Assembly (NCBI GenBank): GCA_963702195.1
Contig: OY969725.1
Coordinates: 558,001 to 622,000 of the forward strand
DNA length: 64,000 nt
Source: AC-56 sp963702195
Lineage (GTDB): Bacteria > Actinomycetota > Thermoleophilia > Solirubrobacterales > 70-9
Reading direction: 5' to 3'
In this document: one piece after another, positions 42,941 to 52,248 of the stretch
How positions within the stretch are numbered: position 1 is the stretch's first letter
Layout: each line of letters begins with the position of its first letter
Notes under the pieces: model-generated
What the model was told of the DNA's origin: nothing
Database searches by the model: none
What the model saw: only the letters and a program-made list of their open reading frames with translations
Position numbers and translations under genes: made by a program

Positions 42941-44665
42941 TTGGCTGAAGCGTCCCTCTACCGCCGCCACCGCCCGCAGAGCTTCGACGAGGTGGTCGGC
43001 CAGGATCACGTGGTCCGCACCCTGCGGAACGCGGTGGAGCAGGACCGGGTCCACCACGCCTACCTGTTCGTCGGCTCGCGGGGCACCGGCAAGACGTCGC
43101 TCGCGAAGATCCTCGCCCGGTCGCTCAACTGCGTGAACGGGCCGACCGTGGCGCCCTGCGGGGAGTGCGAGTCCTGCCGCACGATCGCGGCGGGGACGTC
43201 CCTCGACGTGATCGAGATGGACGCCGCGTCGAACCGCTCGGTGGACGACATCCGCGATCTTCGCGAGCGCGTCGGCTACGCGCCCGCCGCGGGCCGCTGG
43301 AAGGTCTACATCCTCGACGAGGCCCACATGCTCACCCGCGAGGCCTGGAACGCGTTCCTGAAGACGCTCGAGGAGCCGCCGCCCAGCACGGTCTTCGTGC
43401 TCTGCACCACCGAGCCGCACAAGGTGATGCCGACCATCGTCGACCGCTGCCAGCGCTTCGACTTCCAGCGCCCGTCGCTGGAGCAGATCGCCGCGGTCCT
43501 GCGCCGAGTCGCCTCCGCCGAGTCGATCGAGATCGACGACGGCGCGGTGGCGGCGATCGCCCGCTCCGCTCGCGGCAGCTTCCGCGACGGCCTCGGGACG
43601 CTCGACCAGCTGGTCGCCTACAGCGGCAAGCAGGTGGCGACGGACGACGTGCTCGCGGTGCTCGGCGTCGCCGAGTCCGAGCTGATCCTCGCGGCCGCCG
43701 ACGCGATCGCCGCGGAGGACGGCAGGGCCGCGCTCGAGGTGAGCGAGCGCCTTGCGCGCTCGGGCCGCGACGTCACCCAGTTCGCGCGCGACGTCCTGGC
43801 GCACCTTCGCCAGCTGCTGGTCATCCGCACCGCCGGCGACCTCCCGGAGGCCTTCAGCGTCACGGCGGCCGACCCCGAGCGTCTGCGCGCGCAGGCGGAG
43901 CAGCTCTCCGACCTGGCGCTGGTGCGCGCTATCGACGTCATCGCCGCCGCGCTCGCGGCCGTCAAGGAGGGGGATGAGCCGCGCATGACGATCGAGCTGG
44001 CCCTGCTTCGGGCCGCGCGGCCGCAGCTCGACCCCACCAAGCAGGCACTCCTGCAGCGGCTCGAACGACTTGAGCAGGGTCTCGGCGGGGCCCGGGCGCC
44101 CGAGCCTTTGGCCGAGCCTCAGCCGCCCGGGCCAGGCGATCCATCTCCCTCCGTGCCCGAGGAAGCAGAGGGCCCGGAGACTGAGGGCGAACCCGCCGCG
44201 CGGGGCGAGGCCGGGCCGGCTGGTGCGGCTGCCGCGGTGGTGGAGGAGCCCATGGATCTCGAGCGGGTCGTTTCCCTTTGGCCGGCCGTCGTCGATCAGG
44301 TTCGCGAGTCGGGGTCCGAGCTTCTGTCGACGCTCTTCGCCGCCGCGCGGCCGGTCGCGCTCGAGAGTGAGGGCTCCGGGCCGGCGCTCAAGGTCGGCTT
44401 TCCCCCGAGCGCGGCGTTCAACAAGCGAAAGGCGGAGGCGCAGGAGGCTCGCGAGCGGCTCGCCGACGCCGTGCAGACGATCGTCGGGGAGCGGCTCCGC
44501 CCCGTGTACGTGCTGCTCGACGCCGACGACGTCGTGGACATGGTCGGCGAGGAGAGCGAGCTGAGCGAGGACGAGCTGATCGCGAGGCTCAAGGACGAGT
44601 TCGACGCCGAGGAGTTCGAGGAGACCGAGGACCGCGACGCGGAAGAGAAGGAGGCAGCCGGATGA
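42941..44665 (+). CDS. dnaX: DNA polymerase III subunit gamma/tau
   Basis: The clamp-loader subunit of DNA polymerase III, 574 aa. The AAA+ part has YRRHRPQSFDEVVGQDHVV, Walker A GSRGTGKTS (about 46-54), a C4 zinc module CVNGPTVAPCGECESC (about 65-80), Walker B YILDEAHML (about 125) and the sensor region RCQRFDF. The tau-like C-terminus (about 360-574) is long, Pro/Glu-rich then structured. TTG at 42941 is preferred: a TAGACT box lies nine bases upstream and the family N-terminus begins there. The stop overlaps ybaB by ATGA. No frameshift slippery site was looked for in detail. Confidence 0.95.
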   Translation: MAEASLYRRHRPQSFDEVVGQDHVVRTLRNAVEQDRVHHAYLFVGSRGTGKTSLAKILARSLNCVNGPTVAPCGECESCRTIAAGTSLDVIEMDAASNRSVDDIRDLRERVGYAPAAGRWKVYILDEAHMLTREAWNAFLKTLEEPPPSTVFVLCTTEPHKVMPTIVDRCQRFDFQRPSLEQIAAVLRRVASAESIEIDDGAVAAIARSARGSFRDGLGTLDQLVAYSGKQVATDDVLAVLGVAESELILAAADAIAAEDGRAALEVSERLARSGRDVTQFARDVLAHLRQLLVIRTAGDLPEAFSVTAADPERLRAQAEQLSDLALVRAIDVIAAALAAVKEGDEPRMTIELALLRAARPQLDPTKQALLQRLERLEQGLGGARAPEPLAEPQPPGPGDPSPSVPEEAEGPETEGEPAARGEAGPAGAAAAVVEEPMDLERVVSLWPAVVDQVRESGSELLSTLFAAARPVALESEGSGPALKVGFPPSAAFNKRKAEAQEARERLADAVQTIVGERLRPVYVLLDADDVVDMVGEESELSEDELIARLKDEFDAEEFEETEDRDAEEKEAAG

Positions 44666-45012
44666 CGCGAGGAGGACCGGGGCCCGGAGGGCTCGACATG
44701 AACGCGATGATGAAGCAGGTCCAGCAGATGCAGTCCGAGATGATGGAGGCCCAGGAGAAGCTCAAGGACGAGGTCGTGGACGCCAGCGCGGGCGGCGGGA
44801 TGGTGAAGGCGAAGATGAGCGGCGACCTCCGCCTGCTGGAGATCACGATCGATCCGGAGGCCATCGATCCCGAGGAGGCCGACCTCCTCCAGGAAATGGT
44901 CCTGGCCGCGATCAACGAGGCGATTCGCTCGGCGCAGGAGCTCGCCACCTCGAAGCTGGGTGGGATTGCCGGCGGCGGAGGCCTTGGAGGATTGGGACTT
45001 CCGGGCATGTAA
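44662..45012 (+). CDS. YbaB/EbfC nucleoid-associated protein
   Basis: A 116-aa DNA-binding dimer that coats the nucleoid. The pattern is MNAMMKQVQQMQSEMMEAQEKLKDEVVDASAGGGMVKAKMSGD and LRLLEITIDPEAID..LQEMVLAAINEAIRSAQELA, as in EbfC. The C-terminus is Gly-rich. Its ATG overlaps the dnaX stop (ATGA) and recR follows 28 bp later, the classical dnaX-ybaB-recR order. The exact start could also be ATG 44698 (MNAMMKQ) because the first 12 residues are unlike the family. Confidence 0.93.
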   Translation: MTRGGPGPGGLDMNAMMKQVQQMQSEMMEAQEKLKDEVVDASAGGGMVKAKMSGDLRLLEITIDPEAIDPEEADLLQEMVLAAINEAIRSAQELATSKLGGIAGGGGLGGLGLPGM

Positions 45013-45040
45013 GCGCCGCTCGCGGCGCTAGGTTCAGGGC

Positions 45041-45637
45041 ATGCATCCGGGGCCAATTCAGCGCCTCATCACCGAGCTCTCGCGCCTGCCGGGCATCGGC
45101 CAGCGCACCGCCCAGCGGCTCGCGTTTCACATCCTGCGATCCGACGACTCCGACGCCTTCGGCCTCGCCGACGCCATCCGGGAGGTGAAGGAGAAGGTGG
45201 GGTTGTGCGAGGCGTGCTTCAACCTCGCCGAGGGCGAGAAGTGCCGGATCTGCGAGGACTCCAGCCGCAGCTCGTCGCTGATCTGCGTGGTCGAGGAGCC
45301 CTCGGACGTGATCCCCATCGAGCGCACCGGCGAGTACCGTGGGCTCTACCACGTGCTCGGCGGCGCACTGTCGCCGATCGACGGGATCGACCCCGAGGAC
45401 CTGAAGATCGCCGAGCTCGTGCGCCGTGTCGACACCGGCGGGGTGGAGGAGCTGGTGATCGCCACGAATCCGACGACCACGGGCGAGGCAACGGCCCATC
45501 ACATCGCCGACCTGCTTCGCGACCGGGTAACGATCACCCGGCTCGCCAGCGGGCTTCCCGTCGGAGCCGACCTCGAGCACGCCGACGAGGTCACCCTCGG
45601 TCGCGCCTTCGCGGGCCGGATGGCCCTCGACCGCTAG
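45041..45637 (+). CDS. recR: Recombination mediator protein RecR
   Basis: A 198-aa gap-repair protein that loads RecA with RecFO. Features: helix-hairpin-helix LPGIGQRTAQRLAFHIL (about 15-31), C4 zinc finger CEACFNLAEGEKCRIC (about 56-71), and a Toprim domain with VVEEPSDVIPIERTGEYRGLYHVLGG (about 80-105). TAGGTT lies 6 nt before the ATG, so the gene probably also has its own leaderless promoter inside the operon. Length is standard. Confidence 0.96.
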   Translation: MHPGPIQRLITELSRLPGIGQRTAQRLAFHILRSDDSDAFGLADAIREVKEKVGLCEACFNLAEGEKCRICEDSSRSSSLICVVEEPSDVIPIERTGEYRGLYHVLGGALSPIDGIDPEDLKIAELVRRVDTGGVEELVIATNPTTTGEATAHHIADLLRDRVTITRLASGLPVGADLEHADEVTLGRAFAGRMALDR

Positions 45638-45643
45638 CCGCGT

Positions 45644-45895
45644 CTACTCGTAGCGGCGGGTGGGCGCCTGGTCTGGCGGGACGGTGGCCTGATCGCGGGA
45701 CCAGTACTTGTAGTACCGCGACCTGTTACCGAGCGCGACGACCTCGTAGATCAGAGCGATCACGAAGCCCACGATCCCGACGATCATCAGGATCAGGCCG
45801 ACGGTGTCGATGTCGACGCCCTTCACGTGGAGATTCGTCGCGTAGCGCAGAATCGCGCCGACCGCGACGAGCAGGAGTGAGCCTCCGATTGTCAT
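45644..45895 (-). CDS. DUF6458-like two-helix membrane protein
   Basis: An 83-aa protein with two transmembrane helices: TIGGSLLLVAVGAILRYATN and VGLILMIVGIVGFVIALIYEVVALG, and a polar C-terminal tail with YWSRDQATVPPDQ. The pattern fits the DUF6458 family of actinobacterial small membrane proteins (function unknown). ATG 45895 is chosen because TAATTG lies 6 nt upstream, the leaderless layout; TTG 45904 is an alternative. It converges with recR, 6 bp between stops. Confidence 0.8.
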   Translation of the reverse strand: MTIGGSLLLVAVGAILRYATNLHVKGVDIDTVGLILMIVGIVGFVIALIYEVVALGNRSRYYKYWSRDQATVPPDQAPTRRYE

Positions 45896-45955
45896 GAGGC
45901 GCAATTACCCGGATTGCGCGCCGGGATGCACGTCGGGCTCGATTCTCGCCCCTGG

Positions 45956-48136
45956 CTAGCCCGCTCCGGACGCGAGGTCGGTCTGCCTGGCTGCCCCCTC
46001 GCTGATGCCGATTCGGTCGTGCAGGCGGCGAAGCGGCTTCGGCGCCCACCAGTTCCACTTGCCGAGCAGCTCCATCAGCGACGGCACCAGCAGGGCGCGG
46101 ATGATGCTTGCGTCGATCAGCACCGCGAGCGCGGTGCCGACGCCGTTCTCCTTGAGGAATACGATCTGCGACGTCGCAAAGGCGCCGATCGCAACCGCGA
46201 ACAGGAGGGCGGCGGCGGTCACGATCCGCCCGGTTCGCTCGAGGCCGAGCGCGACCGCCTCGGAGTCGGATGCGCCGTTGTCGCGCGCCTCCTTGATCCG
46301 GGACAGCAGGAACACCGCGTAGTCGGTCGAGAGGCCGAAGGCGACCGCGAAGATGAGGATCGGCATCGTCTGCTCCAGTGCGCCCTGGCTCGTGTAGTCG
46401 AGCAGGCCCTCCAGGTTGCCGTCCTGGAAGATCAGCACCAGGAGCCCGAAGACGGCGCTCAGGTTGAGCACGTTCATGATCAGCGACTTGATCGGGAGGA
46501 TCACCGACCCGGTCATCAGGAAGAGGATCACCAGCGTCGTGACCACGACGATCGCGAGCGCGATCGGCGCGTAGTGCTCGAGGCTCGATTGGAAGTCGAC
46601 GAAGTGGGCGGCGCCGCCGGTGACCAGTACCGTCGCGCCGCCGGGCTCCGGGAGATCGCGGATCGCGCTCACCGTGTCCTTGCTCTGAGCGGTCATGAAC
46701 GAGCTCGCAGATATCGCGTCCACCTCCGTGACCCCGCCCTCCAACCTGCGCGGTGGCTCGACCGCGGCGATTCCGGGCTCGCGCTTTACCTGGGCGACGA
46801 AGTGGTCGACCGCCTTGGGGCTGGCGTCCCGGATCACGAGCTGGATCGGGCTGTCGCGAAACGGCGGAAAGTCCGCGCGCATGACGTCGTCCACCTGGCG
46901 GGCGCTGGCGCTCTCCGGAAGCACCTGGGCGTCCACGGAGGTGAACTTGAGCGAGAGGAACGGGATCCCGAGCGCGATCAGGAAAGCGGCGCTGAGCGTC
47001 GCGACCGGGATCGGCCGCCGCATGACGAAGCGTGACAGCCGGTACCAGAAGCCCCTGTTGTCCGGCGCGGCATCGCGCTCCGCGCGCCGCTGCAGGAAGC
47101 GCGGCGCAAGCGCGTTGACCCGCGGCCCGAGCATGCTCAGGATTGCCGGGAGTATCACCAGCGCCACGCCCGCCGCCAGAAGTGCGACGAGGGAGCCTCC
47201 GATTCCCATCGAGTACAGGAACCGCTGCGGGAAGACGATCAGCGACGCGAGCGCCGCGGCGACGGTGAGTGACGAGAACAGCACCGTGCGGCCCGCGGTT
47301 CGCATGGTCGCGCGAAGGGCTTCCCAGCGCTCCGTGCGCCCGCCGGCTCCGTCGGAGTCGACTCCCCGCCTGGCGAGCTCCTCTCGGTAGCGGGAGACGA
47401 TGAACAGGCTGTAGTCGATCGCCAGGCCGAGGCCGAGGCCCGTGGTCAGGTTGAGCGCGAAGATCGAGATCGAGCCGACCTCGCTCGCGATCCTCAGGAT
47501 CAAGAAGGTGCCGACGATCGCCAGGCCGCCGACGAGCAGCGGGAGGAGCGAGGCGACCAGGCTGCGGAAGAACAGCAGCGAGAGGAGGAACAGGAGCGGG
47601 AACGCCAACATCTCGGCGCGCTGAAGGTCGGACTCGGTTTGCTTGTTGACCTGCTCCTGGGCCAGCGCGCCGCCGCCGACCGTAACGCCGGGCTTGCCGC
47701 TCAGCTGGTCGGTGATGCTGGAGCCGGCGTCCTGGCGGGCCTTGTCGTCGGTCGGTCGCAGGGCCACGGCGAGGTAAGTCGCGTCGCGGTCGTGCGAGAC
47801 GAAGTCGCTCGAGCGCGTGTCGTAGTAGCCCGTGACGCGAGCCACGTCGCCGCGGGCGCGGAGCTCATGCTCGACCGCCTCCACGCGGGACTTCGTATGG
47901 GCGCTGGCCACGGGCGCATGCTGGAACAGCACGATCACGTCGGTGGGGCGGTAGCCGTGGCCGGTGAGGAGGTTGTCGGCCTTGACGCTGTCGGTGGCCG
48001 CGTCGTCGGCGCCGTACGGATCGAGGTGGGAGGCGACGCCGCTGCCGAATCCGGCGGCGACGACGAAGAATGCGACGGCGCCAACCGCGACGAAGCGGCG
48101 ACGGCGCGAGACGAATCTTGCGAGTGAGTCGAGCAT
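45956..48136 (-). CDS. MMPL/RND family exporter
   Basis: A 726-aa inner-membrane exporter with the MMPL architecture: helix 1 (FVAVGAVAFFVVAAGFG), a large extracytoplasmic loop, five helices with TGLGLGLAIDYSLFIVSRYREEL (TM with the functional Asp-Tyr pair), a second loop, and a matching second bundle with AVAFGLSTDYAVFLLSRIKEAR. In mycobacteria these transport lipids or siderophores. The ATG at 48136 overlaps the PadR gene stop (TGATG), so the pair is one transcript and PadR probably controls it. Substrate unknown. Confidence 0.93.
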   Translation of the reverse strand: MLDSLARFVSRRRRFVAVGAVAFFVVAAGFGSGVASHLDPYGADDAATDSVKADNLLTGHGYRPTDVIVLFQHAPVASAHTKSRVEAVEHELRARGDVARVTGYYDTRSSDFVSHDRDATYLAVALRPTDDKARQDAGSSITDQLSGKPGVTVGGGALAQEQVNKQTESDLQRAEMLAFPLLFLLSLLFFRSLVASLLPLLVGGLAIVGTFLILRIASEVGSISIFALNLTTGLGLGLAIDYSLFIVSRYREELARRGVDSDGAGGRTERWEALRATMRTAGRTVLFSSLTVAAALASLIVFPQRFLYSMGIGGSLVALLAAGVALVILPAILSMLGPRVNALAPRFLQRRAERDAAPDNRGFWYRLSRFVMRRPIPVATLSAAFLIALGIPFLSLKFTSVDAQVLPESASARQVDDVMRADFPPFRDSPIQLVIRDASPKAVDHFVAQVKREPGIAAVEPPRRLEGGVTEVDAISASSFMTAQSKDTVSAIRDLPEPGGATVLVTGGAAHFVDFQSSLEHYAPIALAIVVVTTLVILFLMTGSVILPIKSLIMNVLNLSAVFGLLVLIFQDGNLEGLLDYTSQGALEQTMPILIFAVAFGLSTDYAVFLLSRIKEARDNGASDSEAVALGLERTGRIVTAAALLFAVAIGAFATSQIVFLKENGVGTALAVLIDASIIRALLVPSLMELLGKWNWWAPKPLRRLHDRIGISEGAARQTDLASGAG

Positions 48137-48681
48137 CAGGCTGTCCTCCGGCTCTCGGCGTCCAGCCTCTTCTCCAGCTCACGCATCGTGCGCTCGCACC
48201 ATTCCGCCTGCCAGCGGTTGCACTCAATTCCGTACCGGAGCACCTCGTAGGCGAACCCGTCGGGCCGCGCGGTCGCCTCGATCTCCTCCAGGCGGGCGGC
48301 CAGCCGTTCATGGTCCCGGCGCTTGGCGTCCAGCGCCTGGATCGCGGCCTTGGTCCCGCCCGCCTCGGCGAAGAACAGCTTCAGCAATCCCTCGTCGCGG
48401 AGCTCGAACGTCTCCGCATCGGTGGCCAGCCACGCCTCGAGCTCCCGCCGGCCGGCCGGGGTGAGGCGGTAGACGTTGCGCCGCCGCCCGCCCCGGGGCT
48501 CAGCCTTTCCCTCGATCAGCCCGGCGGCCGAGAGCCTGCGGAGCTCCGGATAGATCTGGCCGTAGCTGGCCGCCCAGAAGAACCGGGTCGACTTGTCGAC
48601 GAGCGACTTGATCTCGTAGCCGCTCATCGGCCGCCAGCTCAGCATGCCGAGAATGACGTAGGCGGTGGCGGACAGCTCCAT
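48136..48681 (-). CDS. PadR-family transcriptional regulator
   Basis: A 181-aa winged-helix regulator. The PadR domain (about 1-85) reads ELSATAYVILGMLSWRPMSGYEIKSLV and AASYGQIYPELRRLSAAGLIEGKAEPRGGRRRNVYRLTPAGRREL. The C-terminal helical domain (about 90-181) has RRDHERLAARLEEIEATARP and is the Vir_act_alpha_C dimerisation type. It is the first gene of the MMPL operon, so it probably represses its own promoter and the exporter, releasing on ligand binding; the ligand is unknown. A dyad covers the start region. Confidence 0.93.
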   Translation of the reverse strand: MELSATAYVILGMLSWRPMSGYEIKSLVDKSTRFFWAASYGQIYPELRRLSAAGLIEGKAEPRGGRRRNVYRLTPAGRRELEAWLATDAETFELRDEGLLKLFFAEAGGTKAAIQALDAKRRDHERLAARLEEIEATARPDGFAYEVLRYGIECNRWQAEWCERTMRELEKRLDAESRRTA

Positions 48682-48703
48682 GTATCGGACAGATATATCG
48701 CTC
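48681..48703 (-). promoter_or_regulatory. Likely PadR autoregulatory promoter/operator
   Basis: TGTATCGGACAGATATA (48681-48697) is an imperfect inverted repeat (TGTATC ... GATATA) next to the PadR start codon; on the minus strand TATATC serves as a -10-like box 10 nt before the ATG. PadR operators are short AT-rich dyads of this kind. Confidence 0.45.
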
Positions 48704-48783
48704 GGGCGGGGTCCTGTGTGTGCAGCCGGTCACAGACGAACAAGAAACGGCCGTCGTCCTTATGTCCTTATCCTCAACCGGCC

Positions 48784-50067
48784 ATGGCAACGGCAACCGG
48801 TGAGATCGTGGTGATGAAGTTCGGCGGGACCTCCGTTGCGGAGCCCGACGACATCCGGCGTGCTGCCGGGCGGATCGTGGCCGCGCGGCAGGAGGGAAAG
48901 CAGGTGGTCGCCGTGCTCTCCGCCCGGGGGAAGACCACCGACGAGCTGGTGCACATGGCCCACGAGGTCTCCGACACGCCGGCGGCCCGCGAGATGGACA
49001 TGCTGCTCTCGACCGGGGAGCGGATCTCGTGCGCGCTGTGCGCGATGGCGATTGGAGACCTCGGGCACAACGCGATCTCGCTGACCGGGTCCCAGGCCGG
49101 GATCGTCACCGACTCCTCGCACACCAAGGCCCGGATCCTCGATGTGCGGGCCGACCGCATCCGCGATGCGCTGGATGAGGATCGCATCGTGCTCGTCGCC
49201 GGCTTCCAGGGCGTGTCGGGCGACAGCCGGGACGTCACGACGCTCGGCCGCGGGGGCTCGGATACCACCGCGGTGGCGATCGCCGCCGCCCTGGGGGCAG
49301 AGGTCTGCCAGATCTACACCGATGTGCGAGGCGTGTTCAGCGCCGACCCGCGGATCGTCGAGAACGCCAGGCTCCTGCCGTTCGTCTCCTTCGAGGAGAT
49401 GCTGGAGATGGCGGCCTCCGGCGCGCGGGTGCTGCAGCTCCGGTCGGTCGAGTACGCCAGGAACCACAACATCCGCATGGAGTGCCGGAGCTCGTTCGAG
49501 GACGGCCCAGGTACTCTCGTCCTCTCCGAGCAGGACACCATGGAACGACCTTCAGTGACAGCCGTGACGCACGCGGAGGAGGCGCGGGTGACGCTCACCG
49601 GCCTTCGCGACGAGCCCGGCATCGCGGGTCGGGTCTTCGACGCGCTCGCCGAGGCGAACGTGAACGTGGACATGATCATCCAGAACGAGCCGGTCTCGAC
49701 GGGCGACAAGGCCGATCTGTCGTTCACGGTCGACGCCGACGACCTGCAGGCCGCCTCTGAGGCGCTCGGCGGGCTCGACATCTCCGAGAGGCTTCAGACC
49801 GACGATCGGGTCGGGAAGGTGTCCGTGGTTGGGGCGGGAATGCGCAGCCATCCCGGCGTCGCCGCGACGGTTTTCCGAACCATCGGCGAGAACGGCATCA
49901 ACATCGAGATGATCGCGACCTCCCCGATCAAGATCTCGTGCGTGATCGACGCTGATGACATCCCGCAGGCCGTCAGGGCGCTCCACGAGGCATTCGAGCT
50001 CGGCTCCGACGCCATCCGCCGGGAGGAGCCGACCGGCGCCGAGCACCGACCCCGTGTAACGCCCTAA
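48784..50067 (+). CDS. lysC: Aspartate kinase (lysC type)
   Basis: First enzyme of the lysine/threonine/methionine pathway, phosphorylating aspartate; 427 aa. VVMKFGGTSVAEPDD opens the kinase fold, ARGKTTDELV follows, and two ACT regulatory domains (about 270-410: ARVTLTGLRDEPGIAGRVFDALAEANVNVDMI and VSVVGAGMRSHPGVAATVF) are C-terminal. The ATG at 48784 is nine bases after TATCCT. An in-frame ATG at 49540 with AGGA upstream could give a separate regulatory subunit, as in Corynebacterium. asd follows after 3 bp, forming the lysC-asd operon. Confidence 0.95.
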   Translation: MATATGEIVVMKFGGTSVAEPDDIRRAAGRIVAARQEGKQVVAVLSARGKTTDELVHMAHEVSDTPAAREMDMLLSTGERISCALCAMAIGDLGHNAISLTGSQAGIVTDSSHTKARILDVRADRIRDALDEDRIVLVAGFQGVSGDSRDVTTLGRGGSDTTAVAIAAALGAEVCQIYTDVRGVFSADPRIVENARLLPFVSFEEMLEMAASGARVLQLRSVEYARNHNIRMECRSSFEDGPGTLVLSEQDTMERPSVTAVTHAEEARVTLTGLRDEPGIAGRVFDALAEANVNVDMIIQNEPVSTGDKADLSFTVDADDLQAASEALGGLDISERLQTDDRVGKVSVVGAGMRSHPGVAATVFRTIGENGINIEMIATSPIKISCVIDADDIPQAVRALHEAFELGSDAIRREEPTGAEHRPRVTP

Positions 50068-50070
50068 GGC

Positions 50071-51135
50071 ATGTCGGACGACGGCTATAGGGTCGGCGTC
50101 GTGGGCGCCACCGGCGCAGTGGGGGCCACGATCCTCGAGGTGCTCGCCGAGCGCGGGTTTCCGGCGACCGAGGTGATTCCCTTCAGCTCCGAGCGCTCGG
50201 CGGGGACGAAGCTCCCCTACGCCGGGCATGAGATCGAGTGCCGTCCGCTGTCGGCGGACGCGATCGAGGGAATCGAGCTCGTGCTCTCCTCGGCCGGCGG
50301 CGCGGTCAGCGAGGAATGGGCTCCGCGGTTCGTCGAGGCCGGCGCGGTCGTCGTGGACAACACGAGCTTCTGGCGCATGCACGAAGACGTCCCCCTCGTC
50401 GTCGCGGAGGTCAACCCCGAGGCCCTCGAGGCGCATCGCGGCATCGTGGCGAACCCGAACTGCTCGGCGATGCAGATGCTCGTCGCGCTCGGCCCGCTGC
50501 ACCGCGCCGTCGGCGTCGAGCGCATCGTCGTATCCACGTACCAACCGGTCTCCGGCACGGGCCGGCGGGCGACGCAGGAGCTCGAGGCGCAGACGCACGC
50601 GCTGCTTCACGGCTCCGAGGCGCCGCCGGCCGAGGTCTACCCGCACCGCATCGCCTTCAACATCCTGCCGCAGGTCGAGTCGTTCAAGGGCGGCGACGAC
50701 TACACGACGGAGGAGCGCAAGATGATGGCCGAGACGCGCAAGATCCTCGGCGCGAGCGAGGACGAGCTCGGCATCTCGGCCACCTGCGTTCGCGTGCCCG
50801 TCCTGAAGGGCGAGTCAGAGTCGGTCAACGTCCAGATGCGCGAGCCGCTCTCCCCCGAGGAGTGCCGCCGAGAGCTCGCGGCTGCGCCGGGCGTCCTGGT
50901 CGTCGACGCCCCCGGCGACGGGGTCTACCCGCTGGCCACCGAGGCCGCAGGGCGCGACGTCGTGCTCGTGGGGCGCATCCGCCGCGATCCCTCCCACGAA
51001 CGCGCCCTCAACATGTGGATCGTCGGCGACAACCTTCGCAAGGGCGCGGCGACCAACGCCGTCCAGATCGCCGAGCTCCTCCACGAGCGCGGGCTCGTGC
51101 GCGTGCCCGAGGGCGCGGCCATCGCTACTGCCTGA
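50071..51135 (+). CDS. asd: Aspartate-semialdehyde dehydrogenase
   Basis: NADPH-dependent reduction of aspartyl phosphate to the semialdehyde; 354 aa. The Rossmann motif GVVGATGAVGA is near residue 8. The catalytic Cys130 is in NPNCSAMQM. SGTGRRATQELEAQ and PVLKGESESVNVQM are the other conserved blocks. The start codon is 3 bp after the lysC stop, so the genes are cotranscribed. Length is usual. Confidence 0.96.
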   Translation: MSDDGYRVGVVGATGAVGATILEVLAERGFPATEVIPFSSERSAGTKLPYAGHEIECRPLSADAIEGIELVLSSAGGAVSEEWAPRFVEAGAVVVDNTSFWRMHEDVPLVVAEVNPEALEAHRGIVANPNCSAMQMLVALGPLHRAVGVERIVVSTYQPVSGTGRRATQELEAQTHALLHGSEAPPAEVYPHRIAFNILPQVESFKGGDDYTTEERKMMAETRKILGASEDELGISATCVRVPVLKGESESVNVQMREPLSPEECRRELAAAPGVLVVDAPGDGVYPLATEAAGRDVVLVGRIRRDPSHERALNMWIVGDNLRKGAATNAVQIAELLHERGLVRVPEGAAIATA

Positions 51136-51150
51136 CGGCGAGGCGGTCGC

Positions 51151-52227
51151 TCAGGCCGGCTCAGCCTCTGGCTGGCGAGCTCCGACCGGAGCGGCCGGCG
51201 GACGGTCGGCGATGTGCGCTCCGGCCTGCCCCCGCCGCCGCGGACGCCAGACCTTCACCCACTGGGCGGCGAAGTAGGAGCCCAGCACGAGGAGCAGCGC
51301 CAGGAGCTGCGCCACGAGGGTCTCGACCGTGGGGTACAGGGCGAGCCACGTCCCCATCCAGCCCGGGAAGTGGAGCCAGGAGATCTCGGTCGACGGGATC
51401 CAGCCGGCGAGCTGCATCTCGTTGACCTGCTCGCCGACCATGACGAACAGGACCATCGCCAGCATCACGCCGGTGATGATCAGTAGGCGCTTGTACGGCA
51501 GCCGCTCGTGCAGGACGAAGGTGATCACGCCGACGGCGGCCGTGAACAGCAGCCCGAGCGTGGCGCCCTCGAGGACGACGTCGGCGCCGTAGGAGACGCG
51601 CATGCCCTGGAGGAAGAGCACGATCTCGAAACCCTCGCGGTAGACCGAGGTGAAGCCCAGCAGCCCCAGGCCGATCAGGGTGCTGCGCACCACCACCTCG
51701 CCGGAGGCCTCGACCGCACGCTTTCGCCGCCGGTTGTGATGGGCGATCCACCCGGTCCAGTAGACGCGATGGAAGAACCAGTTCATCACCAGCAGCAGCA
51801 CGAGAATGGCCGGAATGCCGGTGGCCGCCTGGACATCGAGGCCGGGGTTGCCGAACATCCCGATGACCCAGACCGCAGCGAACCAGGTCGCGACGGTGGC
51901 GGCGGCGGCCACGACGCCCCCGAGCGCGACCGGGCGGCGGTAGGCGCGGTTGCCGCCGAGGAGCCCGGCGGTGATTGCGGCGAGAACGAGGATCGTCTCC
52001 AGGCCCTCGCGGAAGACCAGTACGGCGCTGTTGATGACGGCGCTGGTGGCGCTCATGCGGTCGGCGGTCGGATCGGCCGGGCCGGCGTCCGCCTGCCAGC
52101 CCAGGATCACCGCGCCGACGGCGACGGCGAGGACCACGAACACCCAGATGACGAAGGTCCGGGATCGCACCCGATCTCCCCCTCCGGAAGGGTGTCGAGG
52201 CTTGGGATCGGCGGCCGGCTCGCTCAT
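51151..52227 (-). CDS. FTR1-family iron permease
   Basis: A 358-aa polytopic membrane protein of the oxidase-dependent Fe2+/Fe3+ permease family. The REGLE motifs are seen as VFREGLETILVLAAI and VYREGFEIVLFLQGM, in the two halves of the protein, with the Arg-Glu-x-x-Glu that carries iron. Seven or so helices alternate with basic loops. No EfeO/EfeB partner lies nearby, so it may work alone or with distant partners. ATG 52227 is chosen; GTG 52239 is also in frame. A palindromic iron-box-like operator lies directly upstream, so iron repression is likely. Confidence 0.9.
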   Translation of the reverse strand: MSEPAADPKPRHPSGGGDRVRSRTFVIWVFVVLAVAVGAVILGWQADAGPADPTADRMSATSAVINSAVLVFREGLETILVLAAITAGLLGGNRAYRRPVALGGVVAAAATVATWFAAVWVIGMFGNPGLDVQAATGIPAILVLLLVMNWFFHRVYWTGWIAHHNRRRKRAVEASGEVVVRSTLIGLGLLGFTSVYREGFEIVLFLQGMRVSYGADVVLEGATLGLLFTAAVGVITFVLHERLPYKRLLIITGVMLAMVLFVMVGEQVNEMQLAGWIPSTEISWLHFPGWMGTWLALYPTVETLVAQLLALLLVLGSYFAAQWVKVWRPRRRGQAGAHIADRPPAAPVGARQPEAEPA

Positions 52228-52248
52228 CGAGCGCGGCACGGTAGCACA

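Noticed and set aside
42005..43804. Upstream extension of the M15-like peptidase frame
   Set aside because: Antisense to methyltransferase and dnaX; real start is the signal peptide at 42004.
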